A stretch of DNA of 64,000 bases, from the NCBI GenBank assembly GCA_034432655.1, contig DAOUBP010000152.1:1-64000 (forward strand), in the 5' to 3' direction. The stretch's first letter is position 1. Every line of letters begins with the position of its first letter. The position numbers and the translations under genes are program-made. Below are positions 8,223 to 15,298 of this stretch, piece after piece. The notes under the pieces were generated by a model. It made no database searches and was not told the DNA's origin. It was given only the letters and a program-made list of their open reading frames with translations. The stretch comes from DAOUBP01 sp034432655. Its GTDB lineage: Bacteria; Chloroflexota; Anaerolineae; CG2-30-64-16.

Positions 8223-9202
8223 ACGATTTTGCCGGCGGGCAGGCGCCAGATGACATCTCGCCTCATTACCGGGCCGGTTTCGTGGCCGTGGTCGGCCGGC
8301 CCAACGTCGGCAAGTCCACGTTGATCAACACTTTGTTGGGCCAGAAAATCGCGATCGTCTCGGCGAAGCCGCAGACTACCCGCAACCGGCTGTTGGGCAT
8401 CTTGACGCGGCCCGAGGCCCAGATCGTTTTTGTGGACACTCCCGGCATCCACATGCCACTGCACAAGCTGGGGGAGGTGCTGGTGAAAACCGCCGAGGCC
8501 GCACTGTCCGACGCGGATGTGGTGCTGTGGGTGGTTGATGTCTCGGCCCCGCCCAACGAGGAGGACCGTCAGGTGAGCCGTGTGGTGGCTGCCCATGCGC
8601 CTCGGGTGCCGCTGGTCCTGGCACTGAACAAGGCTGACTTGTTGCAGCCGCCGCACGTGCAGCCGCGCGTGGCCGCGTACACGGCGCTGGCGCCCGACGC
8701 GGCCTGGGAACTGGTTTCTGCCACCCGCGGGGACAACCTGGACAAGTTGGTGGCCCAGGTCGTGGACCGCCTGCCTGTGAGCCCGCCGCTTTACCCGGAG
8801 GACCAGGTGACGGACCAGCAGGTGCGGTTCATGGCCGGCGAGCTGGTGCGAGAGCAGGTCTTGCACCATTTGCGGGATGAGGTGCCCCACGCCGTCGCGG
8901 TGCTGGTTGATCGCTTTGAGGAACGGCCGGACGGCCTGACTTACATTTCTGCGGTGATCTACGTGGAGCGCGACACCCAGAAGCCGATCGTGTTGGGCAA
9001 GGGCGGCGAGATGATCAAAAGGATCGGCCAGGCCGCACGGGCGCAGATCGAAGAGCTGTTGGAGGCCCGGGTGTACCTTGACTTATGGGTCAAGGTGCGG
9101 CCCAAATGGCGGACCAATGAGGAAGAGCTGCGTCGGTTGGGTTATCGGATGCCCAGATTGCCAAAGAGAAAGGGAGGTGTGAAGGCCGAAGGCATCAGGT
9201 GA
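8219..9202 (+). CDS. era: GTPase Era, ribosome small-subunit assembly factor
   Basis: The 327-residue protein is Era. It binds GTP and 16S rRNA and helps mature the 30S subunit. G1 is GRPNVGKSTLIN, the G2 region is KPQTTRNRLLGI, G3 is DTPGIH, G4 is NKAD and G5 is SATRGDN. A C-terminal KH domain carries VLGKGGEMIKRIGQAARAQI. The start is GTG at 8219, overlapping the transporter stop. About 30 residues of Lys/Arg-rich C-terminal tail extend beyond the usual 295-300 residues. Confidence 0.95.
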   Translation: MNDFAGGQAPDDISPHYRAGFVAVVGRPNVGKSTLINTLLGQKIAIVSAKPQTTRNRLLGILTRPEAQIVFVDTPGIHMPLHKLGEVLVKTAEAALSDADVVLWVVDVSAPPNEEDRQVSRVVAAHAPRVPLVLALNKADLLQPPHVQPRVAAYTALAPDAAWELVSATRGDNLDKLVAQVVDRLPVSPPLYPEDQVTDQQVRFMAGELVREQVLHHLRDEVPHAVAVLVDRFEERPDGLTYISAVIYVERDTQKPIVLGKGGEMIKRIGQAARAQIEELLEARVYLDLWVKVRPKWRTNEEELRRLGYRMPRLPKRKGGVKAEGIR

Positions 9203-9260
9203 GATGCTCATTTGCTGCCGCTGTTCAGCATAACACTAATCGTGATTCAAGGAGGGTATT

Positions 9261-9845
9261 ATGGACTTCAATCGTATCCTGAACGGCATGATCCGGGCTG
9301 CGCGCCTGGACAAGGAGTTCTATGAAGAGGTAGAACGGGACACCAGCTACGGCCAGGACGCCCTGGTGGTGGTGGTGCTCGCCGCGCTGGCAGCCGGCAT
9401 CGGCTCCTTTGTCGGCAGCCTGTTCGTCGGTGGCCGCAGCGTGTTGGTGGCTATCGGCAGCCTGATCTTCGGCGTGATCGTGGCGGTGCTGGCCTATTTC
9501 GTGTGGGTCTTTGTGGCCCAATATGTCGGCACGCGCTTCTTCAAGGGCCAGGGCGATTTCGGCGAGGTGCAGCGGGCATTCGGTTTTGCCTATGCACCGC
9601 AGGTGTTGAACATCTTCAGCTTCATCCCTTGCGTGGGCTGGGTGTTACCCCTGGTGACCTGGCTGTGGTCCCTGGCCACCGGCTTTGTGGCGATCCGGCA
9701 GTCGTTGGACCAGGACGATACCAATGCAGCGCTCACGATGGTGGTTTCGTTCCTGGTGGTGTTGGTGATCTCGGCAATCCTGGGTTTGATCGGTGGCGCG
9801 CTGGGCCTGGCCGGCGCAGCCATTACAGGCGCTTTCAACCGTTGA
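9261..9845 (+). CDS. Yip1-family integral membrane protein
   Basis: This 194-residue protein starts MDFNRILNGMIRAARLD and then has five hydrophobic segments with Gly-rich turns. The layout matches the bacterial Yip1 domain (Pfam YIP1): a short amphipathic N-terminal helix, YEEVERDTSYGQDAL, then multiple membrane segments including the GFAYAPQVLNIFSFIPCVG region. The ribosome site GGAGG lies about 8 bases before ATG 9261. Function is unknown. It sits 58 bases after era and about 20 before the CBS gene. Confidence 0.75.
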   Translation: MDFNRILNGMIRAARLDKEFYEEVERDTSYGQDALVVVVLAALAAGIGSFVGSLFVGGRSVLVAIGSLIFGVIVAVLAYFVWVFVAQYVGTRFFKGQGDFGEVQRAFGFAYAPQVLNIFSFIPCVGWVLPLVTWLWSLATGFVAIRQSLDQDDTNAALTMVVSFLVVLVISAILGLIGGALGLAGAAITGAFNR

Positions 9846-9867
9846 TTGCAATTTTGAGGAGGTAGAC

Positions 9868-10512
9868 ATGCTCGTCGGTGAGCGGATGACCCGGAATCCC
9901 ATCACGATTTCCGAAACAGCAAGCATTGACGACGGCTTGCACTTGATGCGCGAGCGCAAGGTGCGGCGTTTGCCGGTGCTCGATGCCTCCGGCAACATGG
10001 TGGGCATCGTCTCTGATAAAGACCTGCTGCATGCTGCGCCCTCTCCGGCCACCTCGTTGAGCGTTTACGAGCTGCATTATCTGCTGTCCAAGCTGACGAT
10101 CAAGCAGGTGATGTCCCGGCCGGTGATCACTGTCACCCCGGATACGCCGCTGGAGGAGGCCGCCCGCATCATGGCCGACAACAAGATCGGCGGCTTGCCG
10201 GTGGTGGAAGGGGGCAAGCTGGTCGGTATCATCACCGAGACCGACATCTTCAAGATCCTGTTGGAGCTGTTGGGTGCGCGGGCGGCCGGCTTGCGCATCA
10301 CGGTCGAGGCGCCCTCGCAGAAGGGTGTCCTGGCAGCGTTGACGAAAGCCCTCTTTGAACGCGGGGCCGATATCGTGAGCGTTGTCAACTATGCCGCGCC
10401 GGACCCGGCACGTTCCCGTATCACCATCAAGCTGACCGGGGTGGACGCCGTTGCGGTGCGCGACGCCGTTGCCCAGGTTGGCTTTGACCTGGTGGACCTG
10501 CGCGGCATATAG
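9868..10512 (+). CDS. CBS-domain pair protein with C-terminal ACT domain
   Basis: The 214-residue cytosolic protein has two CBS motifs: residues 1-55 (MLVGERMTRNPITIS, RRLPVLDASGNMVGIVSDKDLL) and 75-130 (VMSRPVITVTPDTPLEEAARIM, GGLPVVEGGKLVGIITETDIF). An ACT-like domain follows at about 140-214 (LRITVEAPSQKGVLAALTKAL). This resembles AcuB-type proteins, which bind adenine nucleotides and possibly amino acids as regulators. The start at 9868 has GAGGAGG five bases upstream; longer in-frame readings overlap the previous gene and are rejected. The ligand is not predictable. Confidence 0.85.
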   Translation: MLVGERMTRNPITISETASIDDGLHLMRERKVRRLPVLDASGNMVGIVSDKDLLHAAPSPATSLSVYELHYLLSKLTIKQVMSRPVITVTPDTPLEEAARIMADNKIGGLPVVEGGKLVGIITETDIFKILLELLGARAAGLRITVEAPSQKGVLAALTKALFERGADIVSVVNYAAPDPARSRITIKLTGVDAVAVRDAVAQVGFDLVDLRGI

Positions 10513-10522
10513 TGGTGAGGCC

Positions 10523-10557
10523 GACAGATGCCGGCTCTCCGGGAGCTGGCATCTGTC
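10523..10557. other. Hairpin between CBS-ACT gene and thyA
   Basis: A 10-bp inverted repeat, GACAGATGCC at 10523-10532 and GGCATCTGTC at 10548-10557, encloses a 15-base loop that can pair further (CTC with GAG). No T-run follows, so a simple intrinsic terminator is unlikely. It ends about 17 bases before the thyA start and could affect thyA translation or protect the transcript end. Confidence 0.5.
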
Positions 10558-10574
10558 ACGGCGGGAGCTTTGCT

Positions 10575-11369
10575 TTGCAACAGTATCTCGACCTCATGCG
10601 GCACATCCTGGCCCACGGCGTGGTGAAGGCCGACCGCACCGGTACGGGCACCCGTTCGGTCTTCGGCTATCAGATGCGCTTCAACCTGGCCGATGGGTTT
10701 CCGTTGCTCACGACCAAAAAGCTGCACGTCAAGTCTATCATCCACGAGCTGCTCTGGTTCATCCGCGGGGAGACCAACGTGCGTCCCCTGCAGCAGGCAG
10801 GCGTGCACATCTGGGATGAGTGGGCGGACGATGAGGGGAACCTGGGGCCGGTTTACGGCGCGCAGTGGCGCTCCTGGCGCACGGCCGATGGCCGGACGGT
10901 GGATCAGCTGGCATGGGTGGTGGACGAGATCAAACGCAACCCCGACTCCCGGCGCCTGATCGTGAGCGCCTGGAACGTGGGCGAGCTGGACAAGATGGCG
11001 CTGCCCCCCTGCCATGTCCTGTTTCAGTTCTACGTGGCGGAAGGCCGGCTTTCGTGCCAGCTCTATCAGCGTTCGGTGGATGTGTTCCTGGGCTTGCCGT
11101 TCAACATCGCGTCGTATGCGCTGTTGACGATGATGGTGGCCCAGGTATCGGGGTTGCAACCGGGGGAGTTCATCCACACTTCGGGGGACGCGCATCTCTA
11201 CCTGAACCACCTGGCCCAGGCCGAGCTGCAGCTGACGCGGACACCGCGGCCCCTGCCGCAGATGCTGCTCAATCCGGCCGTCCGCTCCCTCTTCGCTTTC
11301 CGCTACGAGGATTTTCAGCTGGTCGGCTATGACCCGCATCCGCACATCAAGGCCGAGGTATCGGTCTAG
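10575..11369 (+). CDS. thyA: Thymidylate synthase
   Basis: The enzyme methylates dUMP to dTMP using methylene-THF. From the TTG start at 10575 the length is 264 residues, exactly the E. coli ThyA length, and GGGAG lies about 8 bases upstream. An in-frame ATG-like start at 10512 would add an unlikely Gly/Pro leader that spans the hairpin. Visible motifs are DRTGTGTRSVFGYQMRF, the LLTTKKLHVKSIIHELLWF segment, VYGAQWRSW, the active-site cysteine in LPPCHVLFQFYV, the SCQLYQRSVDVFLGLPFNIA region and GDAHLY. The active site is complete. The convergent ribF gene ends four bases after the thyA stop. Confidence 0.95.
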   Translation: MQQYLDLMRHILAHGVVKADRTGTGTRSVFGYQMRFNLADGFPLLTTKKLHVKSIIHELLWFIRGETNVRPLQQAGVHIWDEWADDEGNLGPVYGAQWRSWRTADGRTVDQLAWVVDEIKRNPDSRRLIVSAWNVGELDKMALPPCHVLFQFYVAEGRLSCQLYQRSVDVFLGLPFNIASYALLTMMVAQVSGLQPGEFIHTSGDAHLYLNHLAQAELQLTRTPRPLPQMLLNPAVRSLFAFRYEDFQLVGYDPHPHIKAEVSV

Positions 11370-11372
11370 GGC

Positions 11373-12743
11373 TCAAACGTCAAAGGTCACGCGCGCCCAC
11401 CAGCCGTCCCCCTCCGCACGCACGGCAAGGTCATAGTAGGTGACGGCCTTGACCGCAGTGTGGCTGGGCGCACCGTGATAGCCGTAGGCCACCCCGCGCA
11501 GCCCCCGGTCCGACATCTCGTAGATCTCGAAACGGGTGTAGAGCTCCTGCCCCAGCTCCTGGCCCAGCAGCAGACGGTTCAGCCAGGCCACCAACAGCTC
11601 TTCGTAGTTGGTGGCCGAGACCTCGATGCTGCGCGCGCAGGTGATCGGTTCTTGCGGGTCGGCGTCTTGCAGCCGGTACATGGCGGCCGCAGTGTTGGCA
11701 AACAGGGTGCGCACGTCGGCGGCGGTTACCCGGATGGCCCAGTCCGCGGTGTGGCGCAGCTCGGTCCAGGGCCGCCCACGGCTGTCGTCGTGCCAGCATT
11801 CCGGCTGCGCCTGATCGGGCGGAACGCGCAGCAGCTGCCTGGCCGTCTCCGCGTCGACCCGGATTTGGGCGATGAGGGCCGAGACGTCGGGGAAGCGCAT
11901 CTCAGCGCGCAGGCGGTGGATGAAACTGAGCCCCAGCCTTTCCCCGTAGAGCTCTTCTGTGAAGTCGAGCAGATAAGCCTCCACGGAACGATAGCCGTTG
12001 TCAAAGGTGGGGCGCACGCCGATGTTGACGACTGCTGGATAGCCGGCATCTTCCCGCCATGCCCAGCACGCGTAGACCCCGTGGGCGGGGACCAGGCGAT
12101 CGGGCGGCAGCACCAGGTTGGCGGTGGGGAAGCCGAGCCGGCGGCCCCGCCTGGCACCTTCGGCCACCCTCCCCCAGACCTGATAGGGCCGGCCCAGCAG
12201 GTCGGCCGCCTGCGCCACCGCTCCTTTCTCGGCCAGCAGATTGCGCACGCGGCTGCTGCGCACCGGTTCCCCCTGCCAGTGATACGGTTGCACCACGTGC
12301 ACAGTGTAGCCCAGCGCCTCCCCCAGCTCGGCCAGCCGCGCCGCGTCCCCCTCGCGGCCGCGGCCCAGGGCAAAATCAGGGCCTACCCACAACTCCTGCA
12401 GCGGGAAGTGTGCCACCAACGTTTGCATGAACTCGGCAGCAGGGGTGGCGGCCGTTTCCCGGGTAAACGGCAATACCAGCACGAAATCCAGTCCCAGGGC
12501 CGCCAGGGCTGCGGCGCGTTCTTCGTTGCTGGTCAGCCGCAGCGTGACCGACTCGGGCCTGAGGACGGCCAGCGGGTGGGGCTCAAAGGTCAGCAGGCCG
12601 GCCAGCGCGCCGGCGGCATGGGCGGCCTCGGCCAGGTTCTGGACCAGCATCTGGTGGCCGCGATGGACACCGTCGAAGTTGCCGATGGTCAGGAAGACGG
12701 GTTGTGTGAGGGAGGGTTCAGGAAAGCCGTAGTAGGTTTCCAT
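11373..12743 (-). CDS. ribF: RibF (riboflavin kinase/FAD synthetase) fused to archease
   Basis: The 456-residue protein has two parts. Residues 1-310 are bifunctional RibF: the nucleotidyltransferase part with IGNFDGVHRGHQML near residue 22 and SSRVRNLL, and the kinase part with GRRLGFPTANL, VNIGVRPTF and EAYLLDF. They make FMN and FAD from riboflavin. Residues about 325-456 match archease: HTADWAIRV at 331, LFANTAAAMY, YEELLVAWLNRLLL, VKAVTYYDL and a penultimate Asp at the C-terminus. Archease activates the RNA ligase RtcB, which is not in this window. No stop, start or frameshift separates the halves. ATG 12743 has CGGAG about 11 bases upstream; the open frame to 12989 overlaps truB and is rejected. 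RibF alone is usually 300-330 residues. Confidence 0.88.
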   Translation of the reverse strand: METYYGFPEPSLTQPVFLTIGNFDGVHRGHQMLVQNLAEAAHAAGALAGLLTFEPHPLAVLRPESVTLRLTSNEERAAALAALGLDFVLVLPFTRETAATPAAEFMQTLVAHFPLQELWVGPDFALGRGREGDAARLAELGEALGYTVHVVQPYHWQGEPVRSSRVRNLLAEKGAVAQAADLLGRPYQVWGRVAEGARRGRRLGFPTANLVLPPDRLVPAHGVYACWAWREDAGYPAVVNIGVRPTFDNGYRSVEAYLLDFTEELYGERLGLSFIHRLRAEMRFPDVSALIAQIRVDAETARQLLRVPPDQAQPECWHDDSRGRPWTELRHTADWAIRVTAADVRTLFANTAAAMYRLQDADPQEPITCARSIEVSATNYEELLVAWLNRLLLGQELGQELYTRFEIYEMSDRGLRGVAYGYHGAPSHTAVKAVTYYDLAVRAEGDGWWARVTFDV

Positions 12744-12801
12744 GAATCGGTTAGCGCTCCGTGTGTGACTTGGTAGTGCTGGCCGCGTGCATTTTGCTGC
12801 T

Positions 12802-13797
12802 CTACGCGCATGTCTCGGCCGGAAAGACTTTGTCCGGCCACCAGGTCTGTCGGTCGGCGTCATACCGTAGGATGGCGACCACCGTACCGTCGGGGAGCAC
12901 GGCGTAGCCCTGCCGTGTCCCGGGGCCAGCCTCGGCGTCCGACCCACTTGGCCCACTTGTGGACGCCGTAGCTTGGAGCCGCAGCCCACAGGGGGGCTGC
13001 GGTTGGTGCGCTTCGGGGCTAGCCTCGGCGTCCGGCGCCGGAATCGGCCGCCCCTGGCGCAGGGCCGCTGCCTCGGCCGCAGTCACCACAACCGGGACCA
13101 GCCCCGTCAGCGCAGCGCGCAACGGCCGCAAGTAGTGGCCGATCCTGCCCGCCGTCGCCGCGGCGGCCAGTTCCTCCGGCGGCGCGGCATCGGCCAGCGT
13201 GAACGTGCCGCTGCGGGTGCGCACCAGCCCGGCCAACACCCCACCGCACCCCAGGGCCTGGCCCAGATCGTGCGCCAGGCTGCGGATGTAGGTGCCGGGA
13301 TCGCAGTCCACAGCCACCTCCAGGAACGGCGGTTCCCATTTCAACAGCTCGATGCGCTGGATCGTGATCCACCGCGGCATCGGCGTGACGGCCTGCCCGC
13401 GCCGCGCCAGGCGGTGCAGCGGCACACCGTCCTGCTTGATGGCCGAGAACGCGGGCGGCGTTTGCAGGAGGCGGCCGGTGAGACGCGCCAGGGCCTGCTG
13501 TAACACCTCGGCCGTCAACTCGGGCACCGGATGCCGGGCCAAAACCGTCCCCTCCAGGTCGTAGGTGTCGGTGACGATGCCGAGTTGGATCCGGCCCCGG
13601 TACGACTTGGGGCTGGCCATCAGGTACTCGGCCACGCGCGTCGCCTGGCCGACACACACCACCAGCACGCCGGTGGCCAGCGGATCCAGGGTGCCCGCAT
13701 GGCCGACACGTTTGACTTTCAGCAGCCGGCGGACCCAGGCCACCACATCGTGCGAAGTCCAGCCTGCCGGCTTGTCCACGATGAGGATGCCGTTCAT
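12802..13797 (-). CDS. truB: tRNA pseudouridine(55) synthase TruB
   Basis: The 331-residue enzyme makes pseudouridine at position 55 in the T-loop of tRNAs. It starts MNGILIVDKPAGWTSHDVV and carries the catalytic GHAGTLDPLATGVL near residue 33, KSYRGRIQLGI, PAFSAIKQDGVPLHRLARRG and DCDPGTYIRSLAHDLG. The C-terminal third contains an unusual low-complexity insert of about 40 residues between RQGRPIPA and GYAVLPDGTVVA, with the repeated tetrapeptide DAEA. Its ATG overlaps the nrnA stop (ATGA), so the two are coupled. Confidence 0.93.
   Translation of the reverse strand: MNGILIVDKPAGWTSHDVVAWVRRLLKVKRVGHAGTLDPLATGVLVVCVGQATRVAEYLMASPKSYRGRIQLGIVTDTYDLEGTVLARHPVPELTAEVLQQALARLTGRLLQTPPAFSAIKQDGVPLHRLARRGQAVTPMPRWITIQRIELLKWEPPFLEVAVDCDPGTYIRSLAHDLGQALGCGGVLAGLVRTRSGTFTLADAAPPEELAAAATAGRIGHYLRPLRAALTGLVPVVVTAAEAAALRQGRPIPAPDAEASPEAHQPQPPCGLRLQATASTSGPSGSDAEAGPGTRQGYAVLPDGTVVAILRYDADRQTWWPDKVFPAETCA
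12923..13034. repeat. Direct repeats bounding an insert inside truB
   Basis: A 20-base sequence, GGGGCCAGCCTCGGCGTCCG, recurs with a single mismatch about 31 codons away inside the truB 3' part; the two copies are near 12923-12942 and 13015-13034. Between them lies the palindrome CCGCAGCC/GGCTGCGG with a short spacer. The whole block stays in frame and adds a disordered insert to TruB. It looks like a small palindromic element or duplication taken up without breaking the gene. Confidence 0.5.
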
Positions 13798-14810
13798 GCC
13801 TGCGCTCCGGCCGGGGGTGTTGCGGTGGCGACCAGAAGGGGCAGTACGATCGCCTCCACTTCGGCCAGGGTGCCTTTGAGTGTACAGCCGGCTGCCTGGG
13901 GGTGGCCACCCCCGCCTAGACGCAGGGCAATGGTCGCCACATCGTAGCCGGGGCGGGCGCGCAGGCTCACCTCCACCTGGCCATCGTCTGTCTCACTGAA
14001 CACCGCGGCGATCCGGGCTTCGGCCGCGTTGATCAACTGGCTGGACAGCCCGCTCTCGTTGTTCCCTTTCAGCCCGGCCTCTTCGCGCATGGCCCGGCTG
14101 ACCTCCGTCCACAGCACGCCCGCCGTCAACTGTACCCGGCTCAGCGCCGCGCCCCACAGGCGCAACAATGCTACCGGCCGGGTGAACAGGCTGCGCGTTG
14201 CGATGTCGGAGATGTCAGCGCCCAGCTCGGTCAGGCGCGCGGCCGCCCGCAACACCCGGGCGTTCACGTTGCTGGTGCGAAAGCTGAGGGTGTCGGTCAC
14301 CAGGCCGGTGAGGAGACAGACGGCCGCGTTATAGCTGATGGGTGCCGGGAGTGCGTCGGCCAGGTCCAGGACGATCTGCGCGGTAGCGGCTGCATCGGTA
14401 TCCACATAGTTGAGCGTGCCGAAGAACAGGTTGGTGACGTGGTGGTCCAACACGATGACCGGTGCCTCGCCGTATCCTGCGGGGGTGAACAGATCGCCCA
14501 GGCGGTCGGCGTCGCTGGCGTCCAGCGCCACCACAGCATCCCAGGGGCCGGCCGGTCGTACAGAGACGATTTCGCCCGCGCCAGGTAAAAACGTCAGTTG
14601 CTGGGGCACCGCATCGGCACACGCCAGGGCCACCTCGGGCGGCTGCGGCAGGGCGCGCAGCACCCACCCCAGCCCCAGCAGCGAACCGATGGCGTCCCCG
14701 TCGGGGCTGGTGTGACAGATGGCCAGCACGCGGCCAGCGCGGCGAAGGGCCGCTGCGATTTCATCGAGGCGAGCCGGTCCGGGGGCCGGCGTCCCATCAA
14801 TCGCCGGCAC
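13794..14810 (-). CDS. nrnA: Bifunctional oligoribonuclease/PAP phosphatase NrnA (DHH family)
   Basis: The 338-residue DHH-DHHA1 phosphoesterase degrades nano-RNAs and 3'-phosphoadenosine 5'-phosphate. Motif I is CHTSPDGDAIGS near residue 32, motif II ALDASD, the DHH motif is VLDHHVTN, and motif IV VTDTLSFRTSN. The DHHA1 substrate-binding GGGGHPQAAG is close to the C-terminus. The best start is GTG at 14810, with AGGAG and AAGGG upstream, giving a 14-base overlap with the end of rbfA; an ATG at 14900 would overlap far more. Gene order rbfA-nrnA-truB is standard. Confidence 0.92.
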   Translation of the reverse strand: MPAIDGTPAPGPARLDEIAAALRRAGRVLAICHTSPDGDAIGSLLGLGWVLRALPQPPEVALACADAVPQQLTFLPGAGEIVSVRPAGPWDAVVALDASDADRLGDLFTPAGYGEAPVIVLDHHVTNLFFGTLNYVDTDAAATAQIVLDLADALPAPISYNAAVCLLTGLVTDTLSFRTSNVNARVLRAAARLTELGADISDIATRSLFTRPVALLRLWGAALSRVQLTAGVLWTEVSRAMREEAGLKGNNESGLSSQLINAAEARIAAVFSETDDGQVEVSLRARPGYDVATIALRLGGGGHPQAAGCTLKGTLAEVEAIVLPLLVATATPPAGAQA

Positions 14811-15186
14811 CCTGCTGCCCTTTCTCCTGCTGCTGGCGCTCGGCCGCGATGGCGTCCAGCAGTTCGTCAATGTGCCGGGCGCGCTCTTCGGTGGTGTCAA
14901 TGCGGAAGTGCAGCTCGGGCACGAAGCGCAGGTTGAGGTTTTCCATCAGCGCCTGGCGCAGATAGCCCTCCGCGTGTTCCAGCGCTGCCAGCACCTGGCG
15001 CGATGACGCGGGCGGCAAAGCATGCTCAACCAGCACCCGCGCGTTGCGCAGGTCGGGCGAAACGTGCACGGCGGTGACGTTCACCAGCGCATCTTCCAGC
15101 CGCGGATCGTTTAGCTCTGTGCTGATCAGGATGCTCAGCTCTTCGCGAAGCATCTCCGAGACCCGTTCCTGGCGTCGAGATTTCAT
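14797..15186 (-). CDS. rbfA: 30S ribosome-binding factor RbfA
   Basis: The 129-residue KH-like protein helps mature the 16S rRNA 5' end. It starts MKSRRQERVSEMLREELS and shows TELNDPRL, VTAVHVSPDLRNARVLVE and LRFVPELHFRIDTT, all family features. The frame continues upstream to 15267, but this runs into a palindromic repeat and ATG 15186 matches the family start. It follows infB in the usual order, with a spacer of about 110 bases that holds the repeat. Confidence 0.92.
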   Translation of the reverse strand: MKSRRQERVSEMLREELSILISTELNDPRLEDALVNVTAVHVSPDLRNARVLVEHALPPASSRQVLAALEHAEGYLRQALMENLNLRFVPELHFRIDTTEERARHIDELLDAIAAERQQQEKGQQGAGD

Positions 15187-15210
15187 GGCTCTGCTGCTGT
15201 TTTGAAATGC

Positions 15211-15270
15211 CCTTTGTAGTGGCGACTTCAGCCGCTCCGTGCTGCACGAAACGGCTTGCGCCGCCACTAC
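15211..15270. repeat. Palindromic repeat between infB and rbfA
   Basis: GTAGTGGCG at 15216-15224 pairs with CGCCACTAC at 15262-15270, and AGCCG at 15230-15234 pairs with CGGCT at 15252-15256, making a long stem with interior loops. The left flank CCCTTTGTAGTGGCGACT recurs with one change near 1991-2008, after the LCP gene. This suggests an interspersed palindromic family rather than a gene-specific terminator. Confidence 0.55.
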
Positions 15271-15298
15271 GAGGGGCGGGGTGGCACAACCCCGCGGG

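Noticed and set aside
10523..10557. Riboswitch or T-box upstream of thyA
   Set aside because: The element is a single short hairpin without the conserved cores of known folate or THF riboswitches.
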